Below, piece after piece: positions 1 to 9,540 of a stretch of DNA of 64,000 bases. Origin of the DNA: Athripsodes cinereus. Taxonomy: Eukaryota; Arthropoda; Insecta; Trichoptera; Leptoceridae. The position numbers were made by a program, and so were the translations under genes. The notes under the pieces are model-generated. The model saw nothing but the letters and a program-made list of their open reading frames with translations. It did not search any database and was not told the origin of the DNA. The stretch's first letter is position 1. Every line of letters begins with the position of its first letter. The stretch is from NCBI GenBank assembly GCA_947579605.1, contig OX388307.1, forward strand, positions 12,997,237-13,061,236, written 5' to 3'.

Positions 1-367
1 TGCCTGCCTTTCCCACTTTAAATATTTCTTTTGTCATAATTGTTCCTACTACTAAAAGTGAAAATGCTATGATTGTAACAATAAAACAATGACTGTATTA
101 AGTGCTACGTACGTAATATATTTCGACGTAAATACTTGAACATTTTTGATAGAAAGAGTCTTGAGAGTTACCTACGCTTTATTTTTACATATGATTATTA
201 TCTTACTGACTCTCTTTTCTACGTCGATTATAATTACTTATTCGTAAATCATATTATAATACCTGAATATGCCAAGAGATTTTATAGATTGACGAGCATC
301 AAAGGATGCTTCTCTTCGTTGTTTTTAAAGAAGCCACCTCCAGCAGGAGGATGACTCTTAATAATTA
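1..367. other. AT-rich sequence, no gene recognised
   Basis: The only open frame (136-354, 72 codons) has no recognisable motif and AT-driven composition. Two tiny hairpins lie just before the first MITE copy (GCATC-aaag-GATGC near 297 and CCTCC-agca-GGAGG near 337). Nothing else is supported. Confidence 0.5.
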
Positions 368-570
368 CCAATCAGACATCTCGATTGGAGAACTACATTT
401 ACACAATGTAACATTGTGCAAAATCTAATCGGTAGAAGTGAGAGAGGCGTCCTAACGCTTGCGAATTGGATCTAGGCTGGCTAAAGTGTCACTTTCGGTG
501 TCCATGAAAAACGTTCACCATTTCCGCCATTCTCACTGTTACGATGTAAGGTCCACCAATCGAGAAACAC
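368..570. mobile_element. MITE family M, copy A
   Basis: The left end reads CCAATCAGACATCTCGATTG at 368-387. This matches the reverse complement of the right end of copy B at 20,838-20,857, so it is a true terminal inverted repeat. The interior shares long collinear blocks with copies B and C: 'taacattgtg.aaaatctaatcgg', a 'ggcgtcc.aacgct' block, 'cactttcggtgtccatg' and 'ccattctcactg'. The right end (CCACCAATCGAG near 554-565) is degraded. There is no coding capacity. It is a non-autonomous DNA element of unassigned superfamily; no target duplication could be fixed. Confidence 0.75.
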
Positions 571-1020
571 TAAAAAAAAAATAGTAAATATTACAAGAAT
601 TGGTATTATATGTAATAATTTTTACTCTAAATAATTAATTGAGATATGTTTAACATGTAGGTATATTTAATAGTGTCATTATATTTCGTAATATATCATT
701 ATATTATCCCTAAAGTAGGTATGTTGATCTGATGATTTAAATGTTTGCGCTTGAGCGATTATCTAGTCAGGAGTAAATTGTTAGAAAATAATTAATTATA
801 TTGCAATCCTGATATATGTACAATATATCAAATTCCCACGTAATTGTTAAATGTAAATTAATCTTCTAACATAATAATAATCTTCTCTTCGGTTTATCTT
901 GTGTACTATGTGAAATAAGTCTTGGAAAACTAAGTAGCTTAAATATTAATATTCTAAATCATAGTCTTGCCGAATAGCGAAGAGTTAACAAATCAATTTT
1001 GACATATGGGATACAAGCTC
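571..1020. other. AT-rich intergenic, nothing recognised
   Basis: AT-rich sequence with no open frame above 60 codons and no repeat similarity noticed to the rest of the window. Confidence 0.5.
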
Positions 1021-1400
1021 GAGCAGATACGTTGAGAATAAAAAAGAACCTATGCGCAGAGCTACCGAAATGAAAACTCTGAGATAAATTACAGACAAGG
1101 AATTGCGCGATAAAGTCTGTGACACGAGAATAAGGGAAATTTGTGGAATGAGTAACATCGTGAGATGGAGAAGGCAAAGAAGAAGATATTGAAGTGAACA
1201 TATCAAAATAATGGATCCACTCAGACTTCTCAGGATTGCTCTCCATGGCAAACCAATGGGACGTCATCCACTCGGAAGATCAACAAAAGAGATGGAGAGA
1301 CAGTTGGGACTCCACATTGCAGGAAGGCAACTCTGCAAAATACATATTCCGGGCTATAGAAAAAGAGAAAAAAAGAGAAGAAGAATCATTCCCTTGAGTT
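1021..1400 (+). pseudogene. Degraded C-terminal tail of a non-LTR retrotransposon RT
   Basis: Conceptual + translation gives, with one internal stop and probable frameshifts, a run around residues 'LRDKVCDTRIREICG', then 'MDPLRLLRIALHGKPMGRHP' at 1,211-1,270 and a Lys/Arg-rich end. This is the layout of the post-RT tail of RTE/Jockey-like ORF2 proteins: a DkvrN-like motif, a W-gHv-RM segment, then a G-R-p-lGRp segment. No catalytic RT motif is present; only the last ~120 codons survive. The antisense open frames over 959-1267 are shadows. Confidence 0.6.
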
Positions 1401-1690
1401 GACTTTTATTAATAGAATTAATTATAAATATCGAGAATCTTTTCCTAAAATATATAGAAAATATATTTTCAATTACCAAGATATTTATTATTATTATTAC
1501 TGACAATAAGACGATTCTTACAAGGATCATTACAGCTGAAGGCCAATGCGATCCCAGAAGAAAACGAATCTTGGCTTAGTTATTTTCTTGAATATAAGAG
1601 ATTCACAAATATCTTGAAAATAGTCGCTTAATTGAGATAAATCACCTGAATATAGTTGGTATTTTCAACCGACGGTGTCGGTGTATATTT

Positions 1691-1823
1691 ATTATAAATA
1701 AAACACTTCTTTGGTATATCCAATTATCTACTGTGACTGATGATGAGAGCTGAAGCTCTTGAAAGCCGGCTCGCGTCCAATAAAGTCACAGTGGATACAC
1801 CAAAGAAGTGCTTTATTTATAAT
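1691..1823 (+). repeat. Inverted-repeat element with a hammerhead-like core
   Basis: Arms of about 39 bp (1,691-1,737 and 1,785-1,823) are complementary except for two mismatches and an 8-nt insert 'attatcta' in the left arm. Between them lies CTGATGA (1,737-1,743), a stem-loop GAGAGC-tgaa-GCTCTT (1,745-1,760, one G-U pair), GAAA (1,761-1,764) and GTC (1,775-1,777), then CAATAAAG. The order CUGAnGA / stem II / GAAA / GUC is that of a hammerhead ribozyme, a motif known in Penelope-like retroelements. The fit is imperfect: there is one extra T after CTGATGA, and stem III does not pair cleanly. Alternatively it is just a palindromic MITE. Confidence 0.45.
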
Positions 1824-1829
1824 TAATTC

Positions 1830-2160
1830 ACTCTGAATAAAATTGGTTAGTTTTGCTCTGTATTCTCAAGAACACTAAAGGCTTTAAGAAGATACTTTGT
1901 GTAGAGGATGTTACCTGTCACACTATTGGTAAATATCTGTGGTCCACATAAAATAATGTTCCCTAGATGAAAAATGAAAATTCTTTTTTCGTTTTTGAAA
2001 TACCTTTTGGCTGATATACTCGTAAGTACCTACACAAATTTAAAAAAAAACAAAGTAGTTTTCTTTTGCGTTCAAGAAAAGAATAAAATAAATTTTATAT
2101 TAAAGGTTTTATTTCTCTTTCTCATTTTTATATAAATTAACATCCATGGATATTTCTGTT
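1830..2160. other. Intergenic, nothing recognised
   Basis: AT-rich DNA between the palindromic element and the family-L repeat, with no open frame or repeat noticed. Confidence 0.45.
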
Positions 2161-2163
2161 ATA

Positions 2164-2305
2164 GGGTTGGTTGGAAGACATCGCATCTTAGAGATAAACT
2201 CGCCCTCTGTACATTGAATTGTATAACTGATATTTATGTGACACTTTTATTTTGTAATATTGTAACCAATGTACGGTGAAGAATAAAATAAATAAAAAAT
2301 AAAGG
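2164..2305 (+). repeat. Retroposon-like family L, short form
   Basis: Begins GGGTTGGTTGGAAGACATCG, continues through a 'gataaactcgccctctgtac' block and ends in 'caatgtacggtgaag' followed by an AATAAA-type A-rich tail. The head recurs at 16.5 and 35.5 kb, the head-plus-tail form recurs inverted at 22.9-23.05 kb, and the tail recurs at 35.9 kb. The A-rich 3' end points to retroposition, either as the 3' UTR of a non-LTR element or as a SINE-like unit. It is non-coding. Confidence 0.7.
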
Positions 2306-2402
2306 ATAGGATTTGTAATAATTAAAAGTTAATATCAGTCAGTTTTATGTTAAGCAAAAATATTTCATTCTCCAAAATGCATAATACGAAAAGACGGTAT
2401 AA

Positions 2403-2470
2403 TTTTTTTTTTTTTTTTTAAAAGATATATCTGGGTTTGTTATAAACCCAAATACAACCTGAACTGTGTG
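2403..2470 (-). repeat. SINE 3' fragment (same family as 51.0 kb)
   Basis: On the minus strand this is the 3' part of the tRNA-derived SINE: 'ttgtatttgggtttataac..acccagatatatctttt' ending in poly(A), seen here as poly(T) at 2,403-2,419. The tRNA-like head is missing. Confidence 0.7.
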
Positions 2471-2479
2471 TAGGTAATA

Positions 2480-3190
2480 GGTTCCGCTAGTTTGTTTTAA
2501 AGGTAAGAAATAATACAATTGAATTTTATTTCTTTCATAGTAAGTAATTAAATATAATTTATCGAAACTTTGAGACCTTTTAAAGTCTTCCAGAACAAAA
2601 GCCTTCAAAAAGATGTTGTATCTAAAATACTCACTATTCTCCTTTCTCAACAATTGATCATTATTGTCTATCAAATAATTTGTGGGAAATTCTTTTATCA
2701 AATTATTTAATAATTAAAGCATGTTTTGTTAAAGTTTTCAACATCAATTGAAAGATGAGGTTTAAAATTGAGAAAGTGGAGACTTAAAATATTTACAAAA
2801 GATTGTTTAAAAAATCTTACCCTTATAAAATTTAATGTTGAGTTAATCACTCGTAAACGAACAGATGCCTTGTAAAGAATGTAGTAAAACAGAGTTAATT
2901 ACAGAATGTTCAAGTTTCTATAATCTAAATTATAAAACTTATTCATCATTTAGGCAACTCCCTTAAATCCTTTGTGTTTTTTCCAGAATTTGAAAATATA
3001 TGCCGACATGATCATTTTAAATATTTAGTTTCTTAGTATTACCTGCATTTACACACCGTAGATATTTTGAAATAATGTACATTTATACAACTAATATTAA
3101 TAATGTGAATCATCTTTACTAACACAGGTGTATAAAATCTAGTAAAATGTATAATCTTTATTTAACATAATATTTTGTATTTAAACATAT
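2480..3190. other. Intergenic, nothing recognised
   Basis: A 118-codon minus open frame (2,345-2,701) begins in this stretch and runs into the SINE tail. It has low-complexity Phe/Tyr/Lys composition and no recognisable motif, so I do not call it. The rest is AT-rich. Confidence 0.45.
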
Positions 3191-3194
3191 TTTG

Positions 3195-3341
3195 TATACA
3201 CACATGTTAGCCGTGGAGCTCTTGCCAAAGAAAAGGTCACTCATTTTTTTCCGGAAGTTTTTGAGTGTCCTGTAAAAGGCAGGTATTCGAAAAAACACTT
3301 CTCACATCTTAAATTTAGCGATCAGCTTTGCTACTCATCAT
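3195..3341 (+). repeat. Family L long form, left part (interrupted)
   Basis: Shares 'gagtgtcctgtaaaaggca' and 'cgaaaaa..cacatctt.a.tt..gcgat' with the full copy at 35.6-35.76 kb. It breaks at CATCAT (3,336-3,341), where an RTE-like fragment is inserted. The repeat resumes at 3,875. Confidence 0.65.
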
Positions 3342-3874
3342 ACTATACTATACTATACCCTCACGCCGTGTCCCAAGTGGGGTAGGCAGAGAGAACGGAA
3401 CGCCAAACAGATCTATCTTTACACACTTCCTTCGCTTCCTCCACATTCATACAGTTTCTCATACACGCACGTCGGTTCTTCTTATTCAACACGCGGCCGT
3501 TCATTGAGAATTTGATCCACGTGATCAAGCCCCACGTGGTTCTCGGACGCCCGCGTTTCCTCATACCCTTTCTTTCAGATAAGTATATCCTCTTTGTCAC
3601 TCTTACCTCATTCATTCGTTCAACATGCTCAAACCACCGTAGTTTATTCACGCGCATTCTGTCCACAACACTCTTCTTGCATCCGCTCATTCTTCTAATA
3701 TCCTCATTCTTCACTCTATCACGCAGCGTTTTACCAACCATTCTTCTCAACGATCGCATCTCTACTGCATTTATTCCACTTTCGTCCTTTTTCAACCACG
3801 TCCATGTCTCGCTTGCATACGTAAGTGACGGTACCAGAATGGTATTGTGCACCAGCATTTTAGCCATGTTCCCC
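3342..3874 (-). mobile_element. 5'-truncated RTE-like non-LTR element with short duplication
   Basis: The open frame 3,361-3,867 on minus (168 aa, no stop) is the C-terminal tail of a non-LTR ORF2: 'YASETWTW' near residue 17, 'MRSLRRMVGKTLRDRVKNED' near 37, 'LRWFEHVERMNE' near 75, 'KRGRPRTTW' near 102, and 'KDRSVWRSVLSAYP' near the end. All RT catalytic motifs are missing, so it is a 5'-truncated insertion. The 3' end is a (TATAG)n-type microsatellite (3,341-3,358), as RTE elements often have. CATCAT flanks it on both sides (3,336-3,341 and 3,875-3,880), and the interrupted family-L repeat continues across it. The overlapping + frame 3,512-4,000 is a shadow. Confidence 0.75.
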
Positions 3875-3990
3875 CATCATGAATGTTTTATTTTTTTAAT
3901 TTGCACAAAGAGGGCAGCATTTATTTTAACAACACATGGCTGGTCTGCTGGCTACCTCACATGTTGGAAATGCTGTGATGGTATAGTCAA
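3875..3990 (+). repeat. Family L long form, right part
   Basis: Continues the repeat broken at 3,341: 'cccatcatgaatg' corresponds to 'cccatcctgaatg' at 35,753, and the 'gctggtctgctggct' block matches 35,816-35,830. The A-rich tail is not preserved. Confidence 0.6.
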
Positions 3991-6235
3991 TAATAAATAG
4001 AAGTAAATTTATAATTTTGTTTTAATTTAATAAAATCTACAAGTACGCAGAGATATTATGTCTAATCTGAGAAGGTATTTATGTATGTAGTACTTATCCG
4101 CACTCCTGAAGGATTCATGTTAGGGATAATGAAGTGTGGCAATGTTTATGAGGTTGAGGGATTCGTAGTCAAGTAAACACTGTAACAAGATATAATGGAA
4201 CAGCCTCTAAAATAATTGTCAATATTGGTTTCCCTTTATTAGATTACTGAGCTTACATCTGTTTCATAACAAGATCTCGAAAATCCGTATGTAACGAGGA
4301 ATATTGCTAGAGTGTACATAATGTCCCGCTGGTGTGGAAATCAGAGGCATAGTTATATTAGTCAGAAGATATAGTCTACAATATGCAAGTAATCATAACT
4401 AGATCATCATTTCATAGCAAAGTTCATAATATCATTATTACTATGGCTGGAATCTATCCGAAAATATATTGGAAATAAAATTACTATTGCAACTTACTAG
4501 TGGAATATCAAATCAAATGTGGTAATAATCAAAGTATAATAATATAATGTCTACTTAAATAATTTTACGTTTTTATTTAAGTAAATAACAAACACAATCG
4601 TATAATAAATACAAGTAAAAAATAGGAATTTCCATCCAGGTAGACCTGTTCTAGGATAAATTTTGGTTTCCCAATTGTCCATGATTATTTTTTACCAATG
4701 AAGTGTTATTATTGTTATTGCTTTTCATTTAAAGGCATTAGTCGTAAAACGGAGAGATGTTATAGGAATGACAATGGAATGAAATTGCAAAGAATAAGAG
4801 TTCTCTTTTTTGTGTACTTTTAATTGTATTAATGAAGCGTTTTGTCTTTGAAGCTGTTTTGAATATCAGCCAAGAAATACGATACAATACGAAAAAACTT
4901 GTCTTTGTACGTCAATAGAAAAGTAGTAGGTAAGTATACTGGTATATGAAACGTAACTTCAGTAAATTGATATATCTACCTAGTACGACCTAGTTTTTTA
5001 GTCTTTTGTGAATTTTGTATTGATGTAGAAATTTACTACACTTTTCCCTTAATCTTTAACAAGAAGAGTCAAAACTCTTGAAGAAAAGATGCGGCGGATG
5101 TTGCTGGCGAGGATCCAGCAACTGAATTAGAGAAGGTTATATTGAGAACTATGAATCGTATGCAATCGGGTTACAAACTCTATTTTTGGAACGAATATTC
5201 TCGCAGTTGTTGTAAATAAAGGAATAAACTTTCGGAAATGTTTTGTTCACGATGATCATAAAATAATGAACTTCGTGATACTTTGTTTTCATGTCTTGTT
5301 ATCACTTTAATATTTTCTTTCATGGCGACTTTAATATCAACATTTAAATGCTTATTTTGTCATTCTTTATTTGGTTTCCGTTAGGGGATTTTGGGTTTCA
5401 CCCTTACAAATAAAATAGAAATACGATCTTTTATTAAAAAAAAAAACTCTATTCTTATTTTACTCGTTAATTTAACAGTAAACATTGTGGAAATCAATTG
5501 TTGTAAAAGTAAAAAATTATGAATAAGATTTATTTATTTTCAAATGTATTTTTTTGTAGCTCTTGGCGTATATTTTGAATGCTGAGATTGATGGAATAAT
5601 TTTTCAATATCACAATCATATTTTTGACAGCTTCTTAAAATTTTCAATATTTTATATCATAGAAAAAACTTCTACGCTTTCCAGTTGTATACCTACTTTA
5701 TATATAAGTAGATAAAATAAGTTGCACGCTTGAATATTGACAGCTATGTATATCTATTTGTCATTTCAGGAATATGACATGATGTCAATAGATATAAAAT
5801 GTTTGAGTATAGTTACATAATATACATGTTGACTTAAATTTCATGTAACGCTGTTTGTTAAATGGCTCTTGAGACAGCTTTCACATACAAAATACGAGAC
5901 CTGTCTTCCTCCACAATGATAAATCAAGGAGATAAAGGTTACAAATCAATTTTTACTATCACTTTACGTAGGTATTACTTCCATTTTGAAATGAATTCAA
6001 TATAATGAAAAATGTCTTGACTATGGTTTGTGGTTTGGTTGTGGTTTCCTGTGGTTTATTAAGCCTTTTATACATTTTCTTAAGTAAGGTTCATTACAAT
6101 GTTAATATTATGTCAATAAACAAGATATTTATAATTTCATAAATTGTATCGGCATTTACTTTGTAACACTTCATTTTAAATTATCAAATAAAAAAATAAA
6201 AAAAAAATATTTATTTTATTTTATTTAAGATATTT
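3991..6235. other. Intergenic, no gene seen
   Basis: About 2.2 kb of AT-rich sequence with no open frame over 60 codons. A small inverted repeat (AAGAGTcaaaACTCTT near 5,065) is present. No element was recognised. Confidence 0.5.
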
Positions 6236-6275
6236 ATAGTTCGTCGGTAGCCTGGAGGGAGAGTCTCGGTCTCGT
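6236..6275 (+). repeat. SINE head fragment
   Basis: AGTTCGTCGGTAGCCTGGAG at 6,238-6,257 followed by 'agagtctcgg' is identical in layout to the A-box end of the SINE at 51,014. Similarity stops before the B box. Confidence 0.6.
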
Positions 6276-6534
6276 GCAATGTAGTACTTAACTTGTTTGC
6301 GTCTTGTTTGTCATAATACCCTAAAGTCTAAGCGTTTCACTGTTATTCTGTTCAAATAATAATTATTATATGTATAGTTGGGATGAATTGTATCAAATTT
6401 GTTGTATTGCGTATTTACTCCAAAGCCCAAAATGTTTTGCGTAACATCAAGGAGTTGTCTAGAAAAAGCTGTCTAATTCACTCGGTAAAGTTCACATATC
6501 CATAAAACATAACTTTTCAGGCATTTAGACAGGC

Positions 6535-6610
6535 CAGACACATCAGGCATCAGGCAACAACATCAGCGATAAGGTATGCTTCCCATCCTGAATGCCTTTA
6601 TGGCGTAAAT
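6535..6610 (+). repeat. Family L fragment
   Basis: Contains 'tcagcgataaggtatgcttc' then 'cccatcctgaatgcctttat', matching the middle of the long form at 35,740-35,770. It is a short isolated piece. Confidence 0.5.
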
Positions 6611-6759
6611 TGACAGAAGGTAGAATTTTATACAAATTAGATTATGACGTCATTAATGCGAGGGGTAAATGAAATTATTTTAACTAATGCACAAATGCTT
6701 GTTAAACCCAAACAAAAAGAATTATTCCAATGTAAGATTCGCCGAATTATTCAAGGTTA

Positions 6760-7056
6760 TGATTTGAAAAATTCTCTCAAAATCCTTTCAAACCCATCAA
6801 GAGCATTTTGAATCAAAACATTAATAAGTTTGTGATGTTAATCGTCTGTGGCTGTGTTCGGATATCCACTGTATGTTTCATCCACATTAATGGAATTTTC
6901 AGGTTGACACTTACGAAATATTAGTACCCATCGATTTTCAGTGGATATATCAATAATATTGTCTTCATTAATATTCTGTCGAATTTTAGTAGGACTAAGT
7001 TTGCCAGAAGTTATAAATTCAATAAAGGCGCAGTTTAACTTGCGTTGACCTAACAT
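6760..7056 (-). pseudogene. mariner-family transposase N-terminal remnant
   Basis: Minus translation from 7,056 resembles the N-terminal DNA-binding region of mariner/SETMAR-type transposases: 'AFIEFITSGKLSPTKIRQNI', then 'DISTENRWVLIFRK' (helix-turn-helix, W-x-x-x-F), then 'DETYSGYPNTATDD' in place of the usual D-x-R-S-G-R-P-x-T. After a stop, 'HKLINVLIQN' resembles the second helical domain. No catalytic DDD region follows. The conserved GRP linker is mutated. It is a dead fragment. Confidence 0.6.
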
Positions 7057-7059
7057 TAG

Positions 7060-9540
7060 AGTACGTTCCCATAATTTCTCTTCTCAAAATGCACTGGATA
7101 ACCTCGTTGATTTTAAACCATCACATACTTACAAAAGAATAATGTGGCTTCCACATGTCACCAAATATACTTTTGAAGATCTTTTTGGTATCATTCTATT
7201 AGCATTTGTGCAAGACTTATCAATCAGCGCTCATATTATTCACATCAATTGATTTTTTCTTCGCTTTTTTATACAAAATAAATCTGATTTTGAAGCATAC
7301 TCAAACACGTATATCTCCAATGATCTCAGAGTAAGCAACATGCTCATGTCGTGCAGGTGGAGTAAGTCAGCCGCAGGTCATATCGCCGTACCTAATACAT
7401 CTTTGATGAAAAGAATCGAAGCAATGATAAGGAATGATTTTTTTTGTAGTAGGTACATTGTGTGCTACAGAATATTATTTTACAAAACATTTTTATTTTT
7501 TGCTGAAGAAAATAAAGATATGTCACGCTTTCGTGCGGCGTCAGATGTCACGTTTACGAAATATATGAAACCAGACCGGTATCATGAACGTGAAGGAACT
7601 ATTCCGGACATTTGTTGACATTTAGGTCCCTTCGTGATATCCATAGGAAGACTGAGAACATATAAATAGAAAATATGACATAATTATACAGATATTATTA
7701 TGTATTTACAAAAGGCTTTACAATATAGTTCAGTGTTAAGCGGAACATTGTGGTGTTTTTATAGCTGTACTTATTTTTCATTTTACGTAATTGACTAATC
7801 CATTCATTTATACTATCACGGCTTTTACCAAATGTGGTGTAGCCAGATGACATAGTACATGTAATAAACATGCAAGGTGTCCTTTTTCCAATGGCATACC
7901 TTTATCTCACTCAATAAGAGATGTATTTACTTTTCTTATTTTACTTTACCACGCTTTGCTTTGATATAAATGGTACTTCTAGATAATACGATGCTCTTTT
8001 TATTTATTTAATGCATTACATATGTACATCTATTTTACTCTTTGTTTGTTCTATTTATTCGCTTAGTAGGTACCACATTTAGTTGGTATAAAGAAGTTTA
8101 ACATGTTAAGGCTTATGTATTTGTTTGGGTTTTATTGTAATCGAAATATTCAAATTACCCGAGAACACCATACATAAAAATCTTTGGATTAGATAGTAAC
8201 TTATAATTTTCTTCGCAACTTCATTGTTTACAGAAGAATGAAAGCATTGTCTTAAAAACCGTCGCTTTCAATGACTGAGAATTTGTTTTGAAAAGTTTGT
8301 TTGTAGTTTTAGTAGGGCTTTTGAAAATAGACCGGAAGTTTTAGCGAGGATGAGAGCTTTTTGTTTACGAGTTTTGCATATTATTACACGTTACTTAAGG
8401 ATTCGTTATTTACGGTTTTATTTACGAACACAGCATAAAAGGGGTTCGGTCCGGATGCTGTGTTTCCAAATTCAAATGTTTCGAGGGATATTTTCTTCCT
8501 TCCCGCATTCAGTGTTGACGGAATTGAAATAATTTGGTTTTGTATAACTTCGTTCCATTTAGGTGTGAAAATTCTTTGGGAAGAGATGTATATTACATAT
8601 AATAATAATCCTAGACAGCCTCTTAATAGGCACTTGTGTTAAATTATTTGAAAGATAGTTTGTTCAGTTTTCTTTGGAAACGGATTTCTCCAGAGATTTG
8701 TATGTAAATATTCACATATACTCCAATAGAACCATGTTTGTATTTTCATATTTTATGTGGATGTTATCAAGGATTCTCATGTACCTACCTATTTATTTTT
8801 TCATTCTAATACATTTATCATCTTTTGATACACGTTATATTATATTTATAGCCTGGTTTATCGAACAAATTTATACCTTATAGAACAAATTAATGTGTTA
8901 ATCGTATAAATTATTGAGTAAAGATTTGCTTGAGACAATTTTTTTTGTCCTTTTTGTTTTTTTTTATTATGTTTAAGAACCCTTCTTTATATAACCCTTT
9001 TTTATTCATTATTACTTTTTTATACAAAAAACAATGTTTGTTGTTTATGTTGAAATTATTTTTTTAAACATGACAGTGAATCTGATTGAGAGAATTGTTT
9101 ATGAGTAATATGTATTGCGTAGATACTTTTTTACTTTGTTTGAGTGACAATGTAAACACCATTAGGTCGTATCGTATCCCTTACGGAATAGATTAAATTT
9201 AATAATAATTAAACATTCGGTCGGTGGATGGCGCTGGTAGTAGCTGCCTGAAACCTCTGTCGTCTCATTCTTCAAAAATAAATATTAATTTTTTTATAAT
9301 TGTTCAAAATAAAAAAAATTTAATACATTTTTAGTTTCAATAGTTTTATAGAGTTAAATTTTTGGGTGTAATTATTTTTAAACTAGTTAAAAATTTCAAA
9401 TTTTAAAATGTGAATTAGTGAATAATATTTGTGACAATTAATACCTTCAATTGGAACTCACATAAAATTCTCGCATTTTAATCAAATTTGTGACAATCAC
9501 AAGTGTTTTCAAAATTTTATAATAGTTAAATAAAAATAAT
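7060..9540. other. Intergenic, no gene seen
   Basis: AT-rich DNA with scattered frames of 60-92 codons (for example 7,340-7,618, 8,350-8,642 and 8,674-8,883), none with a recognisable motif. A slightly GC-richer stretch at 9,213-9,270 (CATTCGGTCGGTGGATGGCG) could be the 5' UTR start of a Jockey-type element because such elements often begin CATT, but nothing links it firmly to the RT frame downstream. Confidence 0.45.

Noticed and set aside
9213..9540. 5' UTR of the Jockey/CR1-like element (CATTCGGTCGGTGG start)
   Set aside because: In-frame stops separate it from the ORF, a possible duplication lies at 9,528-9,539, and nothing shows that the two belong to one insertion.
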